Shown here: positions 1-5,762 of the stretch, in pieces
Position numbering within the stretch: the stretch's first letter is position 1
Layout: each line of letters opens with the position of its first letter
Made by a program: the position numbers and the translations under genes
Notes under the pieces: model-generated
Told to the model about the DNA's origin: nothing
What the model saw: the letters and a program-made list of their open reading frames with translations, nothing else
Database searches by the model: none
From: UBA7236 sp964638865
GTDB taxonomy: Bacteria > Bacteroidota > Bacteroidia > Chitinophagales > BACL12
Reading direction: 5' to 3'
DNA: 5,815 nucleotides
Assembly (NCBI GenBank): GCA_964638865.1
Contig: CAZXBG010000190.1
Location: 1-5,815, forward strand

Positions 1-27
1 CTCATTACTCATTACTCATTACTCATT
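1..27. repeat. Tandem heptamer array, ACTCATT family, left end
   Basis: Just under four head-to-tail copies of a perfect 7-base unit (ctcatta in this phase) run from the window edge to base 27 and then stop abruptly. The period of 7 is not a multiple of 3 and there is no reading frame, so this is not coding. The same unit in the same orientation fills the right end of the window. I recognise this as a kind of simple intergenic repeat seen in Bacteroidota genomes; its function is not known to me. The array is probably cut by the window edge. Confidence 0.9.
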
Positions 28-61
28 GCATAAATGATTCTGAAATTTCCACTCAAAGCAT

Positions 62-82
62 TCTCACTACTCACCATTCACC
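62..82. repeat. Short heptamer array, ACTCACC family, left end
   Basis: Three contiguous 7-base units can be read here: a degenerate one (tctcact, 62-68), then actcacc (69-75) and attcacc (76-82). They share the ACTCA start with the neighbouring ACTCATT array, so the two families look related. The reverse complement of the same unit occurs four times near the right end (5716-5743), so the two copies face each other across the gene block. Confidence 0.7.
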
Positions 83-112
83 AAAAGAGTTCTGGTTTGA
101 AAAATGTTTTAC

Positions 113-158
113 ATTGTAAAGACGCAATGCCTACCGCAATTGAGATTGCGACTTCAAT
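113..158. repeat. Imperfect inverted repeat with GACGCAAT core, likely decayed mobile repeat
   Basis: The left arm is attgtaaagacgcaat (113-128) and the right arm is attgcgacttcaat (145-158). The right arm is the reverse complement of the left apart from one mismatch and a 2-base gap. A shorter hairpin is nested in the same stretch: cgcaat (135-140), a 4-base loop, attgcg (145-150). The GAGACGCAATGC/GCATTGCGTCTC-type palindrome is a word I associate with dispersed MITE-like repeats in Bacteroidota and Cyanobacteria, and this looks like an eroded copy. It lies beyond the terminator of the nearest gene, so it is unlikely to be needed for termination. Confidence 0.5.
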
Positions 159-171
159 AACAACCGCACTA

Positions 172-206
172 AAAAAGGGATGAAGCTAAAATCTTCATCC
201 CTTTTT
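172..206 (-). terminator. Strong intrinsic terminator for the outer-membrane protein gene
   Basis: The arms aaaaagggatgaag (172-185) and cttcatcccttttt (193-206) form a perfect 14-bp stem around a 7-base loop (186-192). On the minus strand the stem ends in a run of six T (176-171), which gives the classic hairpin plus U-tract. It starts about 20 bases after the TAA stop of the 227-862 gene. The A/T flanks are nearly symmetric, so it could also stop plus-strand transcription, but no plus-strand gene is visible. Confidence 0.88.
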
Positions 207-226
207 CAAATTTCGTATATCTTTTA

Positions 227-862
227 TTAAAAACTATATATCAAACCTGTTTGAAAAGAAGGAAAAATATCCATGTCAGCAATATTGGTTGAAGTTGCAA
301 GAGCTCTTAAATTTATTGCAAGTGGGAAATCTTTACCATTTAATTTCTGAAAGTCATATCCAAAACCAATTCCGGCTTCCGGCATAAATCCACTGCGCGC
401 TTCTGTGCTTAAAACACCGTTGCCAATTACATCAGGGTTGGAGTTTGGATCTTCCTTGCTCAACATCTGTGCATATCCGGCAGCCGCAAACATTTCAAAT
501 GTTAATCCGCCACGGTAGGTCAATTTATAATCAAATTCCAAGTTGCCATAAACACTTGTGGTATTAGCCTCATTTTGGAACATACCGATATTTGGCACGA
601 ACAATAATTTTCTATCACTGATTCTGGAACCTTTACATCCTGTTTTTTCCATTTTAGTCCAGAGCATATTCAATTCTGTGCCTATTCCAAAACCCGGTTT
701 CATGAGATTGTAACCAAAATAATAGACTCTAATAGGATTAGGAGTATTGTTATAGGGTGATTTACCATTGCTGTTACCGGCAAAAACAGAAAAAGAAGCG
801 GAAAAAATTAGAATTAAGGTTAAGAAGTATCTAATGTGTGATTGGTTGGTTGTAAATGACAT
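227..862 (-). CDS. Predicted outer-membrane beta-barrel protein
   Basis: This encodes a 211-residue protein that I cannot assign to a named family. Residues 1-28 form a Sec signal peptide: a hydrophobic core (YFLTLILIFSASFSVF) and a likely cleavage site after A28, before G29. The mature part has short alternating polar/hydrophobic segments rich in Gly and aromatics, for example YYFGYNL, GFGIGTEL, YGNLEFDYKL, LTFEMFAAAGY, AGIGFGYDF and LAINLRALA. It ends in GLIYSF with a terminal Phe, the usual outer-membrane insertion signal. This fits a small barrel, probably 8-10 strands, in the outer membrane; the strand count is a guess. It has its own likely promoter (887-894) and terminator (172-206), so it is probably transcribed alone. 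No substrate, enzyme or binding motif is visible. The ATG at 860-862 is preceded by an A/T-rich leader without a Shine-Dalgarno motif. Confidence 0.82.
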   Translation of the reverse strand: MSFTTNQSHIRYFLTLILIFSASFSVFAGNSNGKSPYNNTPNPIRVYYFGYNLMKPGFGIGTELNMLWTKMEKTGCKGSRISDRKLLFVPNIGMFQNEANTTSVYGNLEFDYKLTYRGGLTFEMFAAAGYAQMLSKEDPNSNPDVIGNGVLSTEARSGFMPEAGIGFGYDFQKLNGKDFPLAINLRALATSTNIADMDIFPSFQTGLIYSF

Positions 863-886
863 TTTTAGTATTTGCGATTAAGTTTA

Positions 887-894
887 CAAAATTA
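887..894 (-). promoter_or_regulatory. Bacteroidota-type -7 promoter box (TAATTTTG)
   Basis: Read on the minus strand, 894-887 is TAATTTTG, an exact match to the TAnnTTTG -7 element used by the primary sigma factor of Bacteroidota. It is 24 bases upstream of the outer-membrane protein ATG, so a transcript starting just after it would have a leader of roughly 15-20 bases. I see no good TTTG/TTG -33 box at the usual distance, so the call rests on one box plus position. Confidence 0.4.
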
Positions 895-993
895 ATGCTA
901 TTCTCCAATAACCCTTTAAAACCTGAAATAGTTTCTTATTATTAACAAATTATTTAAGGATTATCGGTAATTATGCCACAAAACTAGATACAA

Positions 994-1026
994 AATGTGG
1001 AACTATTCTACAGTATTATCCACATT
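994..1026. other. Inverted repeat containing a perfect DnaA-box 9-mer
   Basis: The arms aatgtgga (994-1001) and tccacatt (1019-1026) pair over 8 bp around a 17-base loop. The right arm contains ttatccaca (1016-1024), which is identical to the strong E. coli DnaA box. The left arm is a poor match to the reverse-complement box (6 of 9 bases). It lies in the 245-base gap between the MuiA-family gene and the outer-membrane protein gene. There is no box cluster, dnaA or dnaN gene, or long AT-rich unwinding tract beside it, so an origin is not supported. It may be chance or a minor DnaA or structural site. Confidence 0.3.
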
Positions 1027-1060
1027 GGGGTATGGAAATGTTGGTGAAGTGCTTAAAATA

Positions 1061-1089
1061 CGGACAGCCTGACAATATCAGGCCGTCCG
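1061..1089 (-). terminator. Hairpin terminator of the MuiA-family gene
   Basis: The arms cggacagcctga (1061-1072) and tcaggccgtccg (1078-1089) enclose a 5-base loop. On the plus strand one position is an A/C mismatch (1066/1084). On the minus-strand transcript the same position is a G-U wobble, so the RNA forms an uninterrupted, GC-rich 12-bp stem only in the minus orientation. It is followed by UAUUUUAAG, a short imperfect U-tract. The hairpin lies about 20 bases after the TAA stop of the 1108-2778 gene and would separate that unit from the downstream outer-membrane protein gene. Confidence 0.75.
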
Positions 1090-1107
1090 ATAATCCACCT
1101 TTAACAA

Positions 1108-2778
1108 TTAATTAATACTAAGGGTTTGATTTTTAGGATAGGTGATATCGAATTGCAATTCGAACTTGGACACTTCCTTCGGTTTCAGTTTTTCTCTCCA
1201 GGTGACAAAACCGGTAAGTTCGTCAAGTTCACCTTTCCCCTTTTCTAGGAGTTCCACCTTAATATCGTCGTCCTGAGAGATCGGGATCTGATCCATAACG
1301 ATAATTTCAAGGTTTATTGGTTTGCCATTTCTGACAGAAATTTCAAACGCCATGGATTTTGTATTGTTAGCTCCTATAATTCTGTCCGTTGACTTATCGG
1401 CAACCATTGTGCGTTTAACATCAATGGATTTATCTCGTCCCAGGGAAACAGATATGGTATCGGTAAGACTTAAAGGATCCAAATAAGTTTTAGCTACATA
1501 CGTATTGTTGAAATAGATATTCGCATTTCCGGGCAAAAGATTTACACCTTCCCATTCCGTAATTCTTGCAATAAGAAATGCACTTTGTTCAATTTTAGGA
1601 ACTATCAGATAATTATAATCGGCAGGTAAGGTTTTCGATTGCAGCGAAACAAGATGTCCTTTTCCATCAGCGGGTATATTGTAGGTCTGATTAATTTCAA
1701 ATTCCACATTTGCAATAGTTTGTGTTTGCGTAGTGATATTATGCGAATAGGTTGCATCCTTTTCAACTGCTTTTGATTTGGCAAGGCTTGTAATTTCTCC
1801 ATTCACCACCTGATCAGCTGCTGAAGGAGCTGATTCTGATTTATCATCATCATAATCGCGGTTGTAATAATATTGGTAGTATCCTACATACCAAGTTGTT
1901 AATTGCGGTAAAGTATTTCCAAGCATTGGATTTCCTGTGGAACAGGTAAGTTTTACATTCTTCCATTCTATACCTGAATTTTGCCAGATATTGGCTTTGT
2001 AATTTAATTGCACGGGTTGTCCTATATCAGATGCTCTGATATCGTAAGTAGCATACCAACCTGCATTATAGGTAAGATAATTTACTTCAATTTTTGCACT
2101 TGTAGCTACTTCTGTTGCCACCGAAACAACTATTTGCGGAACAGGAGCCTGTGATGATATCTGTGCATTTTGTTGTGCCCAATAATTCTGAAGATCATAC
2201 ATGCGTTGTTGCATTTTTCCCTTGTCCTGATTTGCATTTAATTCTTTTCTTTCCAGCTTTAAAAGATCGGTATAAATTGCATTTAATTTAAGGTCGTAAT
2301 ATTCTATTGTCTGTTGCAATAATTGCAACGAATCCGTTCCACCATTGGTGAGTAATAATGTATTGCTTAATAACATTTGACGTTGCACATTTAATACATC
2401 GCGTTTCTGCACTATATCTTTTAATAAAAAATCAGTATCCAGAATGGAGTCTTGCAGATTTTTAATTTTTTTCTGGATTTCATTCGGCAATTGTGTTTGT
2501 TGCACAGGCTCCGGATAAAACAAACGATATTGTACATCCAGAATAGTAAACTCTCCCTTACCTCCTGCCTGAATGCTATTCTGATCAAGAAATTGTGAAA
2601 TACCCTCAATAACAATATCGGTATTTCCGGCAGGAAGATTAACTGTTTTAGTGTGAAATAACTGTGCGCCGTTTAAAAATACTGTTGCACGATCGGGTTG
2701 TGTGTTTACAATAATGGGATCCCCGGCATAAACGGAAAATGTAATGAAGGATAAAAGGATGGATAATATATTTTTCAT
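1108..2778 (-). CDS. Secreted DUF4140/DUF4139 protein, mucoidy inhibitor MuiA family
   Basis: This encodes 556 residues starting at MKNILSILL. Residues 1-18 form a Sec signal peptide (cleavage after VYA, before G19), so the protein is exported, probably to the periplasm. Residues ~28-125 fit the DUF4140 domain (RATVFLNGAQL, then LPAGNTDIVIEGI). Residues ~95-207 are Gln/Leu/Lys-rich and likely coiled coil. From ~215 to the end is DUF4139, with its typical YLTYNAGWYATYDIRA stretch at 234-249 and SGIEWKNVKLTCSTGNP at 268-284. A Tyr/Asp-rich low-complexity segment with an Ala/Ser linker (about 297-340) interrupts DUF4139. MuiA homologues are named for a mucoidy-inhibiting effect, but the biochemical role is not established. 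The frame is open further upstream to an ATG at 2881-2883. I reject that start because it would place 35 residues before the signal peptide and overlap the photolyase gene. The leader just before ATG is A-rich (caaaacaaacaaaa), with no Shine-Dalgarno. There are 70 bases from the photolyase stop, so it may be an operon tail or have its own promoter; TATTTATG at 2829-2822 is one base off the -7 box. Confidence 0.85.
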   Translation of the reverse strand: MKNILSILLSFITFSVYAGDPIIVNTQPDRATVFLNGAQLFHTKTVNLPAGNTDIVIEGISQFLDQNSIQAGGKGEFTILDVQYRLFYPEPVQQTQLPNEIQKKIKNLQDSILDTDFLLKDIVQKRDVLNVQRQMLLSNTLLLTNGGTDSLQLLQQTIEYYDLKLNAIYTDLLKLERKELNANQDKGKMQQRMYDLQNYWAQQNAQISSQAPVPQIVVSVATEVATSAKIEVNYLTYNAGWYATYDIRASDIGQPVQLNYKANIWQNSGIEWKNVKLTCSTGNPMLGNTLPQLTTWYVGYYQYYYNRDYDDDKSESAPSAADQVVNGEITSLAKSKAVEKDATYSHNITTQTQTIANVEFEINQTYNIPADGKGHLVSLQSKTLPADYNYLIVPKIEQSAFLIARITEWEGVNLLPGNANIYFNNTYVAKTYLDPLSLTDTISVSLGRDKSIDVKRTMVADKSTDRIIGANNTKSMAFEISVRNGKPINLEIIVMDQIPISQDDDIKVELLEKGKGELDELTGFVTWREKLKPKEVSKFELQFDITYPKNQTLSIN

Positions 2779-2848
2779 TTTTGTTTGTTTTGAGGATAGG
2801 ATGAAACAGGAGAAGAAATTCCATAAATAAAAATGGAAACTCATTAAA

Positions 2849-4159
2849 TTATTTGCGTGAAGTAAGTGCCCTTTTATAGACATCGAGACATCGCAATCTG
2901 GCGAATTTATGATCTACAATCGGCAATGGGTAATCAGAAGTATCAAATTCCGGAATCCACTTTTTAATATATATCAATTCGGGGTCAAACTTTTTTGTTT
3001 GTTCGTACGGATTAAATATCCTGAAATAAGGTGCTGCATCAACCCCACTTCCTGCAGCCCATTGCCAACCACCATTATTGCTTGCAAGGTCATAGTCCAA
3101 TAATTTTTCCGCAAAATAGGTTTCTCCCTTTCGCCAGTCTATCAATAAATGTTTAGTAAGAAAACTTGCTACAATCATCCGAACGCGATTATGCATAAAC
3201 CCAGTTGCATTTAATTCGCGCATGCCGGCATCCACTATCGGATATCCTGTTTTTCCGGCGCACCACAATTCAAATTCAAACTCATTGTTGCGCCAGGGAA
3301 TATTGTCGTATAGTGGTTTAAAAGATCCGTAAACAACATGCGGAAAAAACCATAATATCATCTGATAAAATTCACGCCATATTAATTCGTTAAAATATTT
3401 TTCATTGATGTTCTTTGCAATTTTTCCGAGTTTGCGAATGCTGATGGTGCCAAAACGAAGATGTACGCTTAAACGTGAAGTACCGGCTAAAGATGGGATA
3501 TCCCTTGTTTCATGATAGTGTTTAATAATGTCTTCATTAATCAATGAGGAAGGGATTTTAATTTCCGATCTTATAAAACCTAATTCGGTTAGTGAAGGAA
3601 TAACCAAAGGATCGCATTTCAGAAAATTATTAAAATATTTTTCCGTTGGATAGGGTTTTAAATAAAAAGGAGACAAGTTCTCTTTATATTTTCTGCTAAA
3701 AGGCGTAAAAACAACATAAGGTGTGCCATCTTCTTTTACAATTTCGTGTTTCTCAAATATTACCTGGTCTTTAAAAGTGCTAAAAGGAATATTGTGTGAT
3801 GACAATAATTGTTTTATTTCAACATCCCTTTTTATGGCATAAGGTTCATAATCGTGATTGGTTACTACTGCATCTATGTCATATTTATTGATTAATTTTT
3901 CCCAGACCTCAAAAGGCTCGCCAAACTCCACCATAATGGTTGACCCAAGGTCCCTCAATTGCTTGTGCAAAAGTTGAATCCTGTCATAAATAAAAGTAAG
4001 TCTGGCATCTGCACTATTCTTCAGATCGTCGAGAATATTGGTATCAAAAATAAATAGAGGAAGTACATTGTTGTGATTACTCAACGCATGATATAAAGCA
4101 GAATTATCCTCCAAGCGCAGGTCACGGCGAAACCAGTGAATTGTTACTGTTTGTTTCAT
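2849..4159 (-). CDS. phr: Class I deoxyribodipyrimidine photo-lyase (CPD photolyase)
   Basis: This cytoplasmic flavoenzyme uses blue/near-UV light to split cyclobutane pyrimidine dimers through electron transfer from reduced FAD. At 436 residues it has the normal family length. The N-terminal Rossmann-like antenna domain starts IHWFRRDLRLEDNSAL (residues 7-22). The FAD-binding helical domain covers about 215-430 and includes GTSRLSVHLRFG (226-237), NELIWREFY (257-265) and NNGGWQWAAGSGVDAAPYF (361-379), followed by RIFNP. By alignment from memory with E. coli PhrB, E258 and W261 are the substrate-contact residues, W289, W342 and W365 form the electron-transfer Trp triad, and N361 is the Asn near flavin N5. 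All are present, so it should be active. The WQW stretch favours CPD photolyase over a cryptochrome. E. coli folate-antenna residues (Asn-Glu, Cys-Lys) are not obvious, so the antenna may be another chromophore or absent. The ATG at 4159 gives the canonical N-terminus although it lies 38 nt inside the upstream aminotransferase gene, implying coupled translation. Confidence 0.95.
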   Translation of the reverse strand: MKQTVTIHWFRRDLRLEDNSALYHALSNHNNVLPLFIFDTNILDDLKNSADARLTFIYDRIQLLHKQLRDLGSTIMVEFGEPFEVWEKLINKYDIDAVVTNHDYEPYAIKRDVEIKQLLSSHNIPFSTFKDQVIFEKHEIVKEDGTPYVVFTPFSRKYKENLSPFYLKPYPTEKYFNNFLKCDPLVIPSLTELGFIRSEIKIPSSLINEDIIKHYHETRDIPSLAGTSRLSVHLRFGTISIRKLGKIAKNINEKYFNELIWREFYQMILWFFPHVVYGSFKPLYDNIPWRNNEFEFELWCAGKTGYPIVDAGMRELNATGFMHNRVRMIVASFLTKHLLIDWRKGETYFAEKLLDYDLASNNGGWQWAAGSGVDAAPYFRIFNPYEQTKKFDPELIYIKKWIPEFDTSDYPLPIVDHKFARLRCLDVYKRALTSRK

Positions 4160-4979
4160 TTATTATATAAAGAAGATCTTTTGAAAATTTATTTACATAC
4201 TTTTTTTGGGTATACTCTCCTACCCATTTTATTCCATGCATCACATTCGACAAAAATATTTCGTCAGCCTCCAATAACATTTCCAAGGGCATTTCTATTT
4301 CATTAACTGTTATTCCTTCCTTTCTGCAAAGGTTAAAAATCACTTGTTTCATCACTCCATCTACACCGCCTTCATTAAGGGCTGGTGTAAATAAAACACT
4401 TTGCCTCCAAATGAAAATATTGGATTTAATACTGTCTGCTGTTCTTCCCCTATCATTCAAAACAACAACATCGTCGAATTTTTGTTCAAAGGCATATTTT
4501 GCTGCAAGAACATAAATCAGACTGTTTGCAGTTTTATAGGGTGAAAGAATATTTGCAGTTTTAGTCAATTCGGTAAAAACACCCAAACGCAATCCTGTTT
4601 CGTTCAGGTTATATAATTCAGAATCATGTGGACTTAATTCGATCAATATAGCTGCATCATTTTGTTGAGGAAGATAAAATCCCTCACCCTCCCGCCACAC
4701 CGTAATTCGGCATCGGGCGTTTTGAATTTTATTTATTTTGCAAAGTCCGGTGATCGTTTCCTTAAAAAAAATTTCACTCCAATTATCAGGAATATTTATT
4801 CCTAAAACAAGTAATCCAGCTAATAATCTGTTTACATGCAGATCGATAAATAATGGTTGCTGATTAATTACATTTATCGTTTCAAATAATCCATCTCCGT
4901 ATTTAAAAGAGCGATTGGAGGAAGTTATAATAACTTCATCAGGGGGAATTATTTTTCCATTGAAATAAACTGCATTCAT
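4122..4979 (-). CDS. PLP-dependent aminotransferase class IV (PabC/branched-chain/D-amino-acid transaminase-like)
   Basis: This encodes a 285-residue fold-type IV PLP enzyme, probably cytoplasmic. Visible family marks are RSFKYGDGLFET (23-34), H48/R51 in HVNRLLAGL (phosphate-site Arg), K149 in SPYKTANSLIYVLA (predicted Schiff-base lysine), SNIF (186-189), LFTPALNEGGVDGVMK (196-211) and NVMHGIKWVGEY near the C-terminus. The usual Glu before SNIF that contacts the PLP ring nitrogen is Asp here (D182 in GRTADSIKSNIF); I think this occurs in related Bacteroidota proteins. Members of this family include 4-amino-4-deoxychorismate lyase (pABA for folate), branched-chain transaminase and D-amino-acid transaminase. 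Sequence reading alone does not separate them; length and style lean to the PabC-like group. Its ATG follows the scoB stop by one base (TAAAATG) and its end overlaps phr by 38 nt, so it sits mid-operon. No pabA or pabB is in the window to support a folate role. Confidence 0.85.
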   Translation of the reverse strand: MNAVYFNGKIIPPDEVIITSSNRSFKYGDGLFETINVINQQPLFIDLHVNRLLAGLLVLGINIPDNWSEIFFKETITGLCKINKIQNARCRITVWREGEGFYLPQQNDAAILIELSPHDSELYNLNETGLRLGVFTELTKTANILSPYKTANSLIYVLAAKYAFEQKFDDVVVLNDRGRTADSIKSNIFIWRQSVLFTPALNEGGVDGVMKQVIFNLCRKEGITVNEIEMPLEMLLEADEIFLSNVMHGIKWVGEYTQKKYVNKFSKDLLYIINETNSNNSLVSP

Positions 4980-4980
4980 T

Positions 4981-5637
4981 TTAAGCGATCAGCATTTCAG
5001 GAATTTCGCCTTCTACGATCAGTCTTCCTTCTGTTTTACTTTTAATTTCTTCCACACTAACACCGGGAGCCCGTTCCAATAATTTGAATCCTTCGGGGGT
5101 TACATCAAAAACACCAAGTTCTGTCACTATTTTTTTCACCACACCCAAACCGGTAATTGGAAGCGAACATTTTTTCAACAATTTACTTTCTCCGGCTTTA
5201 TTTACGTGTTGCATTGCCACAATAATATTTTTTGCACTCGCAACAAGGTCCATTGCCCCTCCCATTCCTTTCACCATTTTGCCGGGAATTTTCCAGTTTG
5301 CTATATCGCCGTTATCGGCAACTTCCATAGCGCCTAAAACAGTAAGATCAACTTTTCCTGCCCTTATCATTCCAAAACTTAAGGCAGAATCAAAAAATGC
5401 TGATCCTGGCAAGGTTGTAATTGTTTGTTTACCGGCATTTATCAGATCGGGATCTATATTTTCCTCTGTAGGAAAAGGTCCCATCCCCAATAAACCATTT
5501 TCACTTTGCAGTGTAACAGAAATTCCCTCTGGAATATAATTTGCAACCAAAGTAGGAATTCCAATTCCGAGATTTACGTAATAACCATCTTTTAATTCTT
5601 TGGCGATGCGCTTGGCAATTTGGTTTTTATCTAACAC
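4981..5637 (-). CDS. scoB: 3-oxoacid CoA-transferase subunit B (ScoB/AtoA family)
   Basis: This is the beta subunit of family I CoA-transferase, which moves CoA between succinyl-CoA (or acetyl-CoA) and acetoacetate-type 3-oxoacids in ketone-body and short-chain fatty acid use. At 218 residues it is full length. The family B-subunit signature LQSENGLLG lies at residues 43-51, with E46 the catalytic glutamate that forms the glutamyl-CoA thioester. NLGIGIPTLVANYIP (22-36) and NWKIPGKMVKGMGGAMDL (114-131) are further conserved blocks. The start is GTG (5635-5637): codons upstream in frame lead to a TAA without any ATG, and the next internal Met is residue 52, past the active site. The enzyme needs an alpha subunit, but no scoA is present; the 178 bases upstream are repeats, so scoA must lie beyond the window or elsewhere. 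It is the first visible gene of a tight operon with the aminotransferase and phr. I see no promoter box upstream. Confidence 0.95.
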   Translation of the reverse strand: MLDKNQIAKRIAKELKDGYYVNLGIGIPTLVANYIPEGISVTLQSENGLLGMGPFPTEENIDPDLINAGKQTITTLPGSAFFDSALSFGMIRAGKVDLTVLGAMEVADNGDIANWKIPGKMVKGMGGAMDLVASAKNIIVAMQHVNKAGESKLLKKCSLPITGLGVVKKIVTELGVFDVTPEGFKLLERAPGVSVEEIKSKTEGRLIVEGEIPEMLIA

Positions 5638-5644
5638 AGGCGTA

Positions 5645-5688
5645 TTTGTTAATTTGGTAGTTGGTTAATTGGTTAATTTGGTAATTTT
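5645..5688. repeat. TTGGTTAAT-type short tandem repeat upstream of scoB
   Basis: About five imperfect units of 8-9 bases based on TTGGTTAAT follow each other; the clearest are tggttaat at 5662-5669 and 5670-5677. The stretch lies 8-51 bases upstream of the scoB GTG, so it would be part of the scoB leader or of an intergenic spacer inside a longer operon. On the minus strand it reads as AATTAACCAA repeats, which leave the leader unstructured and nearly free of G. Confidence 0.65.
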
Positions 5689-5715
5689 GATGACGGCATG
5701 GTGTTTATGGGTCTA

Positions 5716-5743
5716 GGTGAGTGGTGAATGGTGAGTGGTGAGT
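5716..5743. repeat. Four-unit heptamer array, GGTGAGT (reverse of ACTCACC)
   Basis: Four contiguous 7-base units are visible: ggtgagt, ggtgaat, ggtgagt, ggtgagt. On the minus strand they read ACTCACC/ATTCACC, the same family as the 62-82 array but in the opposite orientation. No -10/-7 promoter box or gene overlaps it. Twenty bases separate it from the ACTCATT array at the right end. Confidence 0.85.
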
Positions 5744-5762
5744 TTAACCCGTCTCAGATTAA

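Noticed and set aside
1..82. CRISPR array made of the heptamer repeats
   Set aside because: The units are 7 bases with no spacers between them, and no cas gene is present; these are simple tandem repeats.
994..1026. Replication origin at the DnaA-box hairpin
   Set aside because: There is a single perfect box, with no box cluster, no unwinding element and no dnaA, dnaN or rep gene nearby.
1605..1802. Minus-strand 65-codon frame inside the MuiA-family gene (a similar 64-codon one lies at 2421-2615)
   Set aside because: Both sit out of frame within a well-supported gene and give low-complexity translations with no domain.
2819..2838. Hairpin ttccat/atggaa between phr and the MuiA-family gene as a phr terminator
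   Set aside because: The stem is only 6 bp, AT-rich, with an 8-base loop and no proper U-tract, so it is too weak to call.
2779..2883. Longer N-terminus for the MuiA-family protein from the ATG at 2881-2883
   Set aside because: It would put 35 residues before a clean signal peptide and overlap the end of phr; the MKN start with its A-rich leader fits much better.
2909..3103. Plus-strand 64-codon open frame opposite the photolyase gene
   Set aside because: It is antisense to the conserved FAD domain of phr, with no promoter, leader or protein family support.
4122..4979. Idea that a PabC-like enzyme next to phr supplies the folate antenna of the photolyase
   Set aside because: The photolyase lacks obvious E. 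coli-type folate-binding residues, the aminotransferase is not proven to be PabC, and folate is needed by the cell anyway.
5084..5539. Plus-strand 151-codon open frame opposite scoB
   Set aside because: It lies entirely antisense to a clearly conserved enzyme gene, and its translation has no recognisable family, signal or motif. It is a by-product of scoB codon use.
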